64,000 nucleotides of DNA. Source: Campanula takesimana (taxonomy: Eukaryota; Streptophyta; Magnoliopsida; Asterales; Campanulaceae). Both the position numbers and the translations under genes were made by a program. The notes beneath the pieces were generated by a model. The model worked only from the letters and a program-made list of their open reading frames with translations, was not told the DNA's origin and ran no database searches. The stretch is from positions 1,238,976-1,302,975 of the forward strand of contig JAOWBW010000158.1 in NCBI GenBank assembly GCA_026119855.1. The letters are read 5' to 3'. Below, in pieces: positions 36,101 to 45,675 of the stretch. Every line of letters starts with the position of its first letter. The first letter of the stretch is position 1.

Positions 36101-38306
36101 ATGAACCATGAGCTCTGGAGAACCATTCTCCAATATCTTCATCTTCGCAGTTTCTCAGCATGTTAATGCAATTCGAAGAAATTCTTATTCATTTTAAGCA
36201 TGTTATATTCCATCACTAAGTGATCATAACATTTAAACAATGAATCAAGAATGAGATCCATGGCTTGCTCCAATCCAATTGGACAACCAAGTTTCTCAAG
36301 ATGCTCTACGTAGCCTTTATCTTAAGCATGTGAAGTTTCATTTATTGCCCTTCACTCATTTTGCAATGAGTGAATGCAACAATGGTTTTATACCTCTCTT
36401 GCTTAGATTGCTCTTTGATACATGTGACTCAACTCCAAACCTATCTAATAGGTTTCTACAAGTTCCAAACTTTGTTGGAGTTTAAGAGCACATAATCGTG
36501 AGCATAAGACAACTCACATTCCTAGAATCATACTCATGATTCTTGTGATTGTCTACTCCGGCATTGGTTCTTTTAGGAATAGGCCCATCAAAATGTACAA
36601 CCCATCTTCTTGCCTTAGAACCATTCTTAGGCTCAGGATCCAATCCATGAAGTTTGTACCATTCTTTTGAAGCTTTATCCTTAACAAGGATTAATCGCAA
36701 CGATTATAGTTGTCATCTACAACTTATGCAAAATTTCCAAAATTTTTACAAGTACCAATCTCATTAAAGAGGTAAATAATGTATTTTCCAAAAATGCTCC
36801 CACTAAATTATATAACCTTCATACACATCCAATGTATAATATAATTTAAATGGGCTAAGATCCAACTTTAATTTAATTCTAAGTCCGCTATGGCGGATTA
36901 CACAAAATCAAATTAATTAGGTAGACAACCCTGTCAATCATATCCCATATGACTCTTAGATCCTTTCATGAGATTCTTTTAAATTGGGCTAAGATCCAAC
37001 TTTAATTTAATCTTGAGTCCACGGAGGCGGACCGCTCAAAATCAAATTAATTAGGTAGACAATTTCTTGTCAATCATATCCAATATGATTCTTAGTGATC
37101 AAATTTCAAAAGCATGTTTAATCTCATCTTTTGCCTAGGCCCAAAACTGTTTTGACGCCTTATTAAGTCCAACCATTTTAAACGCATGGTTGATGTGCCT
37201 CGCTAGGGCGTGCCCACATCATCCATCTTGCTCATACATAGATAAAGTCAATGTACCTCGCTAGGGCGAACCCACATTAAAATTACCCATGCACTAACAA
37301 GTGTCTTAATCATGGCATGGCAAGAGGACTTAAAACTTTTTTTGAAGGTTCATCACATATAGAATACAACATATTTATGAGCACACAAGATAAACATGTT
37401 ACGCATCAAGTTTAGCCACTAAATTAATCTCCATTAATTTAAGCACAACATTTATGTGTCATTAGTTTCTCTATAATTATGAGGATGAGATTATTTGAAC
37501 TTGGTCATCATCTCCAAATCAAGACAACAAGAAGTGCAGCCGAACTAAGCCATTGGCAACCACAATTCCGCACTAATTCAAGAAACCAAGAAAGTAGTCC
37601 ATGTGGCCAAAACTAAGTAATAGATGGTCTCGATGAACGCAGGCCAATTGCATTCACAATTCCACATGGATCTCCAATCATTGAATCAAAAACTTTGTTT
37701 CTCAATTTTAGAAATTATGAACTCTTCATAATTCTAATTTCGCTTTATCTTTGAAACCTTGATTGCGATCAAGTTTGGGAAACACAATCTCGATGAACGT
37801 AGATTAGCCATCCAAACCTTGAACTAATCTTAGAATCACAAGACTAAAACAAATAGGAGATTTAAACCCAAGATCCACACCCAAAACCCAAACCCTACCC
37901 CCGCGCTAAAACCTTAGGTCCGACCGGGTCAAGGCTTGGGTCCGGTCGGACCCCTTGCGAAAAATCCAAATTTTTAAAGTTCCAAAATTTATCTCAAAAT
38001 TGTTTTTCCCGATTCAATTAGGATTTGGTGTTCTTGGTGATCCAATCACCATGATCATCAAAACCTTGAACAAACGATTTATTCTTGAATCCCTAGAATA
38101 TCAAAACTTTGATCCAATCAAAAATTGATAATCCAAACAATTTTAAATCCACCATAATTTTAATTGCGACTGAACAGTGCGATTAAAGTTTATAAAACAA
38201 TAAACCACATAAACATCATAATCTCAATATTCAAATCATGCTAGGCACATAAACAATTTATATACACACAACATGATTATGTATTGAAATAATCAACATG
38301 AACGGG
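33148..38306 (-). pseudogene. Decayed copia gag-pol interior
   Basis: Minus-strand order from right to left: leader (about 37150-38306) with TCGCTAGGGCG repeats (37201, 37259); gag scraps (36080-37150); integrase/linker scraps (about 34700-36000); RT scraps (33600-34500, including a YVDD-like region near 34130); RNase H scraps (33170-33600, with VSWNGSKQSTV and HPKSKHILRRF). Frames are broken throughout. A 134-bp tandem duplication with GGGCTAAGATCCAACTTTAA begins at 36851 and 36985. A pair of GGTCCG-type dyads lies at 37917 and 37939. The better-preserved relative is the copia pol at 62347-64000. Confidence 0.8.
37917..37952. repeat. Paired GGTCCG dyads in copia leader
   Basis: GGTCCG-AC-CGGGTC (37917-37930) and the perfect GGTCCG-GT-CGGACC (37939-37952) start 22 bp apart. 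They have the same 6-2-6 form as the LTR dyads but different arms. Confidence 0.8.
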
Positions 38307-38318
38307 GCTCTGATACCA
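38307..38318 (-). promoter_or_regulatory. Copia primer-binding site, initiator tRNA-Met
   Basis: On the minus strand TGGTATCAGAGC starts 1 nt after the 5' LTR. Confidence 0.92.
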
Positions 38319-38319
38319 C

Positions 38320-39854
38320 TGTTGGGTTTCGTAGTAACATGCGCAACGGAATTAAGCATTTAAAATTTATAAAACCCAAAGCCCATAGATCCATTCATAT
38401 GATTAATTCAAATACAACATAATGAATACTAGAATACTAACCCTTGATGCCTTTGATTTTGCAACCTTGAATTCGATAGAGGCTTGAAATCTTGATCACG
38501 AACAAAGCAAGAATCACGAACTTATGAAGATGATAAGTTTCACCCTCTAGCGGTATCCACACCACGAACGAATATCAAGAACACTTGATCTTGGTTGCTA
38601 GACCAAATTATGAAACACGCTTTCACAATTGTAAGAACTATATGGAATTATGAATATTCTTGTTCTTCACCTTTTGAATCTTAGAACAAGAAAATAACCT
38701 CCCAAAACCCTTTGGAGGCACACATAACCATGTGCTTAATGACTGCTGAAAGGATCCTTAAATAGGTCCTAATCCTTAACCCTTAAGGACTTAAGAAACC
38801 TAAATCCCGTCACCAAATTAGGCAACAAGGAATTCTGGCCGACTTGACTGGCACGGTCGTGCCCTACAATCTGGCACGGTCGTGCCATCTAGTCCGCGCG
38901 CATTCCCCAGCCGCCCATTTTCGGCACGGTCGTGCTTGGTAATTTGGTACGGTCGTGCCAATCATGTCGACAGGTTTGCCTTGGTTTAGATTTATGGCAC
39001 GACCGTGCCATTTTAAGGCGCACGACCGTGCCAGAGCCAAACACTGATATTTTTCCATAATTCCCATTTAGTCCTTTACGATTCGTTCTATTTGTGTGTG
39101 ACCCTCTAGGATTACACTAAGTTGGCAATGAGCCCAAACATGAACCCATAAGATATGATTAGGTTCTAGCAAACCGCCATACCTACCCAAATAGTGTAAC
39201 TAGATACAAGTTCGCATTCGTTTTAGAACATGTCATAATCCCTTTGTCCACGATGTCATTGAACACAAGTCATGGTCAACAAGTCAACTTGTATTGTTCA
39301 ATACTTTCTCGATTCCGAATATGTTGATAATCCAAATGATATTGATCCAATCAATCCATTTGAGTTTGGCCAAACATTTCACCAACATCATTCCTTCGAG
39401 GGGCCCAAGCTTGACATCTCTCTGAAGAGGGACAAATCCATTTGGCTTATTATTCTTCCCTACGTGAATCCAATCATGCCAATCATACCCTTTATAACTA
39501 CCGTGTTAAGGCAGCGTTTGAATATGTCAAACATAATGTTCATCAAGTGGAAGACTATAATAACTTCATGTCTAAGGATTCAAATGACATAACTAATATG
39601 AGATTTATATATGACATCGACCATGACATAAATCTCATACCGCGGGTCATGTCCAGTACCTTGTTCCAAACAAGTACCCATAAATCTAACATGATCATCC
39701 CATGATCATTTAGCCTTTATACTAGTGCTTAAGAAGCTCTAGGGACGGAGATTATTATAAGCAAACATGAGCCATAATAATAATCCTATTATCTCTTTAT
39801 TATCATGATAACTTACAACGTTCAATAAACGTGCCTAGGGCACCAACACCAACA
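38320..39854 (-). repeat. 5' LTR of copia element (1535 bp)
   Basis: Same length and ends as the left LTR, with about nine substitutions. The dyad set is at 38850-39032. Followed by TSD TACTC (39855-39859). Confidence 0.92.
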
Positions 39855-41490
39855 TACTCAACAAATGGTGACGCCCTAGGGGCTATGTGACTCAAGAACA
39901 AGGACTTCTTTTGCTTCACTTGACAATCAATACGCCCTTGAGGCTATGCTCGAAAAAAAAAAGATGTGTGAGACTATCCTCAAAGTCTCTCAAAATGGGA
40001 TGTCAAAAACGCCCTCTTGTCACGTGTGCCCATGCTCGTTCCCCCAATAAAGGATGGACCTTTCTCGCAATCAATGATGGCACTCTAGGGGCTACGGTCA
40101 AGTCTTAAAGGCTCCCTCGGCAAAGAGCAATTGACTCCCCAGCAGTATCCCCAGCCAGGTCATGTGCAACATTGGAAGCTCCCTCAATTCGGCACCGAAG
40201 GTTTCAACGGGCTTCGCAATCTACAATCTTTTGGGCTACGGCATTACAGTAATTCAAGCAAAGGGCAGTATTAGGGCTTCGCAACCGACAGTCTTTTGGG
40301 GACAACAATGCTCAAGCAATGCAATGTGGAGTAGTCTTATGGCTCCATGAAAGAGATCAAGCTTCAAAGGTCTCTCAACACTTCAAGTCAAAGGCCTCTT
40401 GGTTTTAAATGAAGACTCCGATGTTATAAATGAAGTTGATGATTTTTGTTAGAACTTTCAACGAGATCATGAAGAAAGTCTTAGAGAAAAGGAAAAAGAT
40501 TTAATATGCTAAACTCTAATCAAAACAGGGTTATAGCGGGAAATGCCACGGCCAATCCCAATGTTTCTGCAATTCAGCACCCCCTTCTCCAAGATCAAAA
40601 GCACAAGGTGCAGCTCAGATAAAGTTGGGCCACAGCACTAGTTGCATCCGAAGATCCGTCATTAGTTCAACTCAAGAAGAGTCAAGCAAGCATACTCATT
40701 TGAGACTTTATCACGCCAAGACCTTATCCTCCGCGAACTCGATGGCACCGCAAGACATTACTACATCCTTTGACATAGGCCCTCAGCCATTTGGGTATCG
40801 ACCACAATGAGGCCATTCATCTCCCCAGTAAGAGCAAGAAGGAGATCTCTATCAAGAATTCTACCAAACGGTACATCCGCTCCCAATGCCGAGCCAATCA
40901 CGAGATAATTTGGGGCTTTACAATGAACGGTCTTCACATCCCGCCATCTACAAGCCCACGACACTTGGGGCTTTGCAATCTCTCGAAGCTTGGCATCAAC
41001 GATCTCCTCTTGGGGCGTGCTCACTACAACAACAAAGGGCGATTTACTCGAATGGGCCAAGAGCTGATTTATCTTGGAGCTATGCAAGTCCCTCAAAATT
41101 TGGCATCAAAGGCATTCTAGGGGCTTCACAATCAGCAACCCCTTATCTTGGCATCAAAAGCCTTTTGAAGCCCCGTAATCGACAAATCTCTTGGGGCTAG
41201 ACATCAATCTTCGTTGGGCACACCGGCGACAACAGAATTCAAGCGAGGCAATCCGGACTTCGATTGAACATGACTTCATCTTGGGTTGGCTTCACAAGCA
41301 CACAATGGTTAAAATGGTTCGCCCAGGAACTAAAAAAAAAAAAAAAAACTTTTCCTCACATGTGTGCATATTCTTTCATTTCTAAAAAAAAAAAAAAAAA
41401 GATTTTTCTTTTTCTCCTTCTATGTGCAAAAGTATGTGCTTTACTTTGCCTTGCTCCATAGCTTCTTCCCCAGAGTTCTCCGTCATCCTT

Positions 41491-41534
41491 GAACTACGCT
41501 GGTCTGATTCTCTTAAAGGGATACGTAGGCAGCC
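41491..41534 (+). other. Tat hairpin module 2, second copy in element
   Basis: GAACTACGCTGGTCTGA is followed by ATACGTAGGCAGCC. The CTACG/CGTAG pairing is preserved while the interior differs from the copy at 30566. Confidence 0.55.
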
Positions 41535-41890
41535 CTTGGCACGACCAACCCATCATCCAGAGTACCATCTCGCCAACCCAACATCAAGGGCATTCTCTCA
41601 TCAACATCTAAAGAATGGACATTCTCCATCAAAGCATCCTCCGCGGACATCAAGAATCCTTCTCCACTCAAGCGGCAATGGTAAGTGAAGGTATGAATAC
41701 ATCCGACGCTTTCCTCAAAATCACACCGCACACAAGATCACTTTATACATTCTTACTTCTCTCTCATTACAAAGGTGCTTTCAAGATCATATCACACCAC
41801 AATCACAATTTTCTCTCGCAATTCCTATTTCACATCTCACACAAGCACGTATATCTGTAAAGCATACACATAACAGGTGCCGGACAGAGC

Positions 41891-42340
41891 ACCAGGTGCC
41901 ACACAAAGCACCAGAATCAACAAGTGCCGCACAGCGCATCAGAATATGCCGCACCGCGCACCAGATTCAACAAGTGACGCACAGCGCATCAGAATATGCC
42001 GCACCGCGCACCAGATTCAACAAGTGCCGCACAGCGCATCAGAATATGCCGCACCGCGCACCAATTTTGGTCCATGGTGGACCGCTCAAATCACCATACC
42101 GCCGCACAGCGCATCAGAATATGCCGCATCGCGCACCAATTTTGGTCCATGGTGGACCGCTCAGATCACCATACCGCCGCACAGCGCATCAGAATATGCC
42201 ACACCGCGCACCAATTTTGGTCCATGGTGGACCGCTCAAATCACCATACCGCTGCACAGCGCATCAGAATATGCCGCACCGCGCAACAATTTTGGTCCAT
42301 GGTGGACCGCTCAAATCACCATACCTCTTCCATCAGCAAA
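41891..42340 (+). repeat. Two-stage minisatellite (50-bp then 75-bp units)
   Basis: A 50-bp unit containing AGAATATGCCGCACCGCGCA repeats with starts at 41941, 41991 and 42041, after an imperfect first copy. It then passes into a 75-bp unit sharing that segment plus CCAATTTTGGTCCATGGTGG, with starts at 42061, 42136, 42211 and 42286. The 75-bp unit is a multiple of three, so long frames stay open through it; I treat them as by-products. Tandem repeats in this region of Tat elements are known as seeds of plant satellites. Confidence 0.9.
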
Positions 42341-42488
42341 AGTCGCTCACACAGGGAGCGCATTTCTATCCTTTGTAATTTCAAATTCCTGCTTTATCGA
42401 GTCTTTGTTTTCTCTTGTCGATGTCCTCGGCGGTTGTCTTTCTTTCGTCGACGCGTTTTGCTTCGCAATCCACGTCGCCGAGGTGCTC

Positions 42489-43779
42489 TGTAGACACCCC
42501 GCCTTGGACCTCTCACCCCGATTGCATACAAAGTATTTTTATTTAACTTATTTTTGTTGATTTCTGTTACTTCGGTTAAGTTCCTAACTGATTCCGTTAG
42601 TTTTGGACTAAACTGCATAACAGAGTTAACTTTTAGGGTCATTCTGTCATTCTGTCATTTTTCACCCGCGGACGCTTCCGGCACTGCCAGTGAGCCGCGC
42701 GCGCGTCCCGCCCCAAAAGCCGGACCCGCGCGCTTCCCACTTTGGCAGTAACGGATTGCGCCTTATTTCCCTCCCTTTTCTTATTTACAAACATCTTTTC
42801 TTAATCACAAAAACCATCTTTTTACATCCACATTCATCCCCCCTTTTCTCATTAACTCCCAATCCCAAATTCTAAGCCTTTTCCCAAAAAAACTAATATT
42901 TCTTTCATTTATTATTTGATTTCTTTTATTTCTTTTATTCATTAATCTTATTTGTGATTGGCCCATTCCATTTCACATGGATGACCAATTTCCCTCCATC
43001 ATTTCCCTCTCTTTTTTTACCTATAAAAACCATCATCTTCTACCTTGGAAAAGGACTTCTTTTTGGACTCCAACTTTGATTCACCAACTACATTATACAC
43101 AAATTCTCCCAACAAGAGTTCTTAGTAACAAGACTCTACACAAATTGTTCTACAACAATTTCATTACAACAATAACACTTTCAAGTCAAGGTTCCAAGTC
43201 CTCTTTCTCAAGGTACAACTCCATTTTCTTCCTTTGTTTTTCTTCTTCTTGATGTATGCAATCCCCATTAATGGGACATGACCAACATGACTACTTCACA
43301 TATTGAAGTTAGTTAAGGTTATCTCCCTACATTTTAATCTTAACTTTAATTCACCATGTTAATTTCTCTTCATCTCTTAATGTAATTCTTTAACATTACT
43401 TGTTACATGTAATCTTTATTATTAAATAAATAAAACAATTCTATTTTATTTCCCCTTTATTTCCTCTTTTCTTCTCATCACAATTGTTAGCACATTTCTA
43501 TTTAATTAATTGAAGGACATGTAAATATTAGAACACCAATAGTAGCAAGACCCCCGTAAGCGGGGCGGAGTGGGTGTTTAAGTACTTCCCACTCCGTCAC
43601 CTAACCCCCGAACCCTTCTCTCCCGAATCTCTGGTTTTGTACATAAATTAGGCTATTTCTAGGTTTTTCTTATGTTACTTTAAAAACATAGGTGGCGACT
43701 CTAAACAATCTAAAACAAGTTAGACATCCTAGGATAATTCACCGCTCTAGCCAAGCCGTGGTTCCCTGGGGTATCTACA
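42489..43779 (+). repeat. 3' LTR of gag-only Tat element (1291 bp)
   Basis: Starts TGTAGACACCCC and ends GGGGTATCTACA. TATAAAAA at 43022. Differs from the 5' LTR by about 19 substitutions and a 13-bp indel near 43457. Confidence 0.92.
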
Positions 43780-44943
43780 CAAACCGTTTGAGGGATATCT
43801 TTGCTTTATGTGATGTGTCTGATGGGAATGTTCCGTCTAGGAGGAAACTCCATACATCATAATAACATGGTTTATCGTCTAAGGTGTTTACAAAAACAGA
43901 GTAACACGCCTCTTCGCAGTCATGCAAGTCTATGATTGAGTAATAAGCAGGAGTCGTTCGTCTCGCGACTTTGAACACTTTGACTTCAGTCCATTCCGGA
44001 ATTTCCACAAGTGATGCTAGCATGGCTATCAAATCTGCTAAGTGGTTTTTATCTCTAGGAAGATAGTAGAAAGTGACCTCTTTAAACTGTTTGACCAAAT
44101 CTTGGAGATGGTCGTTATATTTCTGAAGTGTAGGATCTTGTACCTTCCACTTCTTGAGTGACTGATAGATTATAAGTTGTGAATCTCCGTACACCTCTAG
44201 TTCGGTCACATTTCTTTCTAAGGCTGCTTCAAGCCCCGCTATGCAAGCTTCGTACTCGGCAATATTGTTAGTGGCCTCAAAGTGAAGACGGATTGTGAGT
44301 GGAGTGTATAAATCTGATGGATCCACTAGTAACATGCCAATACCATATCCCCGTTTATTGGCTGCGCCATCAAAAAATAATTGCCATGATGTCCTCATCA
44401 GGGAATCACGGGTCTTCCTCCTTCGCTTCATCACATGGAAATTCGGCTAAATGATCAGCAAAGACTCTTCCTCTAACGGATTTCTCTGTGATTAAGTGAT
44501 ATCATACCTCGCGAGCATAAATACCACTTTGCAATTCTAGAGGAGACATACGACTTCACAAAGATGTACTTCATTGGGTCCATTCGGGCAATCAGTTGTA
44601 CAAGAAACGCTTCCATATACGGATTTAGTCTCTCAGCTACCCATACCAGTGCAGAACACGACTTCTCTAATGCAGAGTAATTCAATTCAGCCCCTTGGAA
44701 GCGATGGCTGACAAAGTATATGGCATTTTCTTTCTTCGAATCGGGTTGCTCTTGTGCTAGCATAGCCCCTAATGAAGTATCATTGACTGTGAGGTACAGG
44801 GTCAATGGTTTCTATTTATGTGGTGGGACCAATACTGGTGGATTTACCAAGTATTCTTTGACTTTTTCGAAGGCTTCTTGACACTCTTCGGTCAATTCTA
44901 GGGATGCATTCTTCTTTAGAAGCTTAAAAATGGGCTCGCACAT
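43780..44943 (-). pseudogene. Element H RNase H and second (archaeal-type) RNase H
   Basis: Minus strand, right to left. The first part (44940 to about 44470) is the RT connection and first RNase H: the KPIFKLLKKNAS region, LTVNDTSLGAMLAQ, and YFVSHRFQGAELNYSALEKS. The frame is broken near 44815 and 44472. The second part (44434 to 43780) is the archaeal-type RNase H typical of the Tat lineage: WQLFFDGAANKRGYGIG, EATNNIAEYEACIAGLEAAL, YGDSQLIIYQ and LPRDKNHLADLIAMLAS. A run-up to integrase (FLLDGTFPSD) follows, cut at 43780 by the gag-only Tat element. The catalytic D, E and D of the second RNase H are visible. Confidence 0.88.
44939..44943. repeat. Left TSD (CACAT) of element F
   Basis: CACAT is repeated at 55015-55019 immediately after the 3' LTR; H's RT frame continues on both sides. 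Confidence 0.93.
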
Positions 44944-45191
44944 TGTTGTGGATAAAAATTCAAGTTGTCTCCATCTTCGTTCTCCTTCAAGATTGTGATA
45001 TCTTGAGCAACAGGTATATTTAAAATTATTAATTATATCCTATTTAGTTAATTATTATTTGCAGGTGTTTAATATCATATAGCACATGTGGATAAGTTAC
45101 TCAATAACCCTCAATGGCATCATTGACCACGTCTCCTCTCCTTGAAGATAGAATCCGAGATTATAGGAGAGTTAGTTAGTGGTATATCGTC

Positions 45192-45227
45192 AAGATGTAG
45201 ACATCTTGATCAAGATGCAGACGTCTT
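45192..45227. repeat. Paired dyads in element F LTR
   Basis: AAGATGTAGACATCTT (45192-45207, perfect 7-2-7) and AAGATGCAGACGTCTT (45212-45227) are 20 bp apart. The cores are TGTAGACA and TGCAGACG; they could be CpG-decayed versions of the CGNNCG form. They recur at 54592-54627. Confidence 0.75.
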
Positions 45228-45339
45228 CACCTCTGGCAGAGTTCTCTACAAGAAGACCAAGTCAAAGAGATAGATTCCGGGTTTTTAGGATAGTTTGTTA
45301 TCTCAATTTGTTTAGGACTCTTGTTATCTTATTTTCTTG

Positions 45340-45347
45340 TATAAATA
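45340..45347 (+). promoter_or_regulatory. TATA box of element F
   Basis: TATAAATA, 336 bp before the ATG of gag-pro, repeated at 54740-54747 in the 3' LTR. Confidence 0.65.
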
Positions 45348-45615
45348 GAGTCTTGGAGGTACATAAACACACGGGCACTCACCTTCTGTAAACCTCCATA
45401 GCTCAAAAACATAAAAGATCAATACTAACGTTTGGGAAGGAAGGTGCTCTTAATCACCTCCCGAGGTTTTGTGCCGGCGAGATCATTGTCTCTAGAGCTT
45501 TCCTCGTTACATCTTTGTGCAACTTATCAATTCTTTAGTTTTAATTCCAATTATCCCTCCTTTATTTTTTGATTTCAACTAAGATCATACTCTATTGTTT
45601 TTTCTACCAAAACAG

Positions 45616-45633
45616 TTTGGCGCCCACCGAGGG
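45616..45633 (+). promoter_or_regulatory. Primer-binding site of element F
   Basis: TTTGGCGCCCACCGAGGG starts shortly after the LTR. The TGGCGCC start pairs with a tRNA CCA end. I do not assign the tRNA. Confidence 0.75.
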
Positions 45634-45675
45634 GCCCTTGGTTTTGTAAATCTATTGAATTGTTATTAATTCGAA

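Larger units (their letters stand above)
31613..39854 (-). mobile_element. Ty1/copia element, complete ends, decayed coding region
   Basis: 8242 bp on the minus strand: two 1535-bp LTRs, an initiator tRNA-Met PBS inside the right (5') LTR, a polypurine tract inside the left (3') LTR, and TSD TACTC. The LTRs differ at about nine positions (about 0.6%). The 5.2-kb interior keeps only recognisable scraps of gag, integrase, RT and RNase H, full of stops and indels. It is nested in the gag-only Tat element. The contrast between young LTRs and decayed interior suggests it moved as a non-autonomous copy. Confidence 0.9.
39855..42488 (+). other. 3' non-coding region of Tat element, part 2
   Basis: Continuation of the gag-only Tat 3' region after the copia insertion. 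No gene. It contains A-runs (41332-41348, 41384-41401), hairpin module 2 (41491-41534), repeated TTGGGGCTT-type phrases (40900-41200) and a minisatellite (41891-42340). The LTR at 42489 is preceded by GAGGTGCTC rather than a strong polypurine tract. Confidence 0.6.
26547..43779 (+). mobile_element. Gag-only Tat-type element, 17.2 kb with nested copia
   Basis: Two LTRs in direct orientation (1279 and 1291 bp, roughly 1.5% substitutions by eye) bound a PBS, a leader, one gag frame and a very long 3' non-coding region. There is no protease, RT or integrase. Without the copia insertion (31613-39854 plus one TSD copy) it is about 9 kb. It is inserted in the pol of element H: host frame is interrupted after a shared AAAC (left flank GAAAC, right flank CAAAC, a 5-bp TSD with its first base changed). 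It is older than its nested copia, as expected. Confidence 0.9.
44944..45614 (+). repeat. 5' LTR of element F (671 bp)
   Basis: TGTTGTGGAT to CCAAAACA. TATAAATA at 45340-45347. Two 16-bp dyads lie at 45192 and 45212. Confidence 0.95.

Noticed and set aside
36482..36700. Minus frame with WYKLHGLDPEPKNGSK as a possible gene
   Set aside because: Lies in the decayed gag/pol interior of the nested copia; too short and interrupted.
41877..42560. Frames of 160-227 codons with 25-residue repeats
   Set aside because: Opened by a 75-bp minisatellite with no internal stop in three frames at once; not evidence of a protein.
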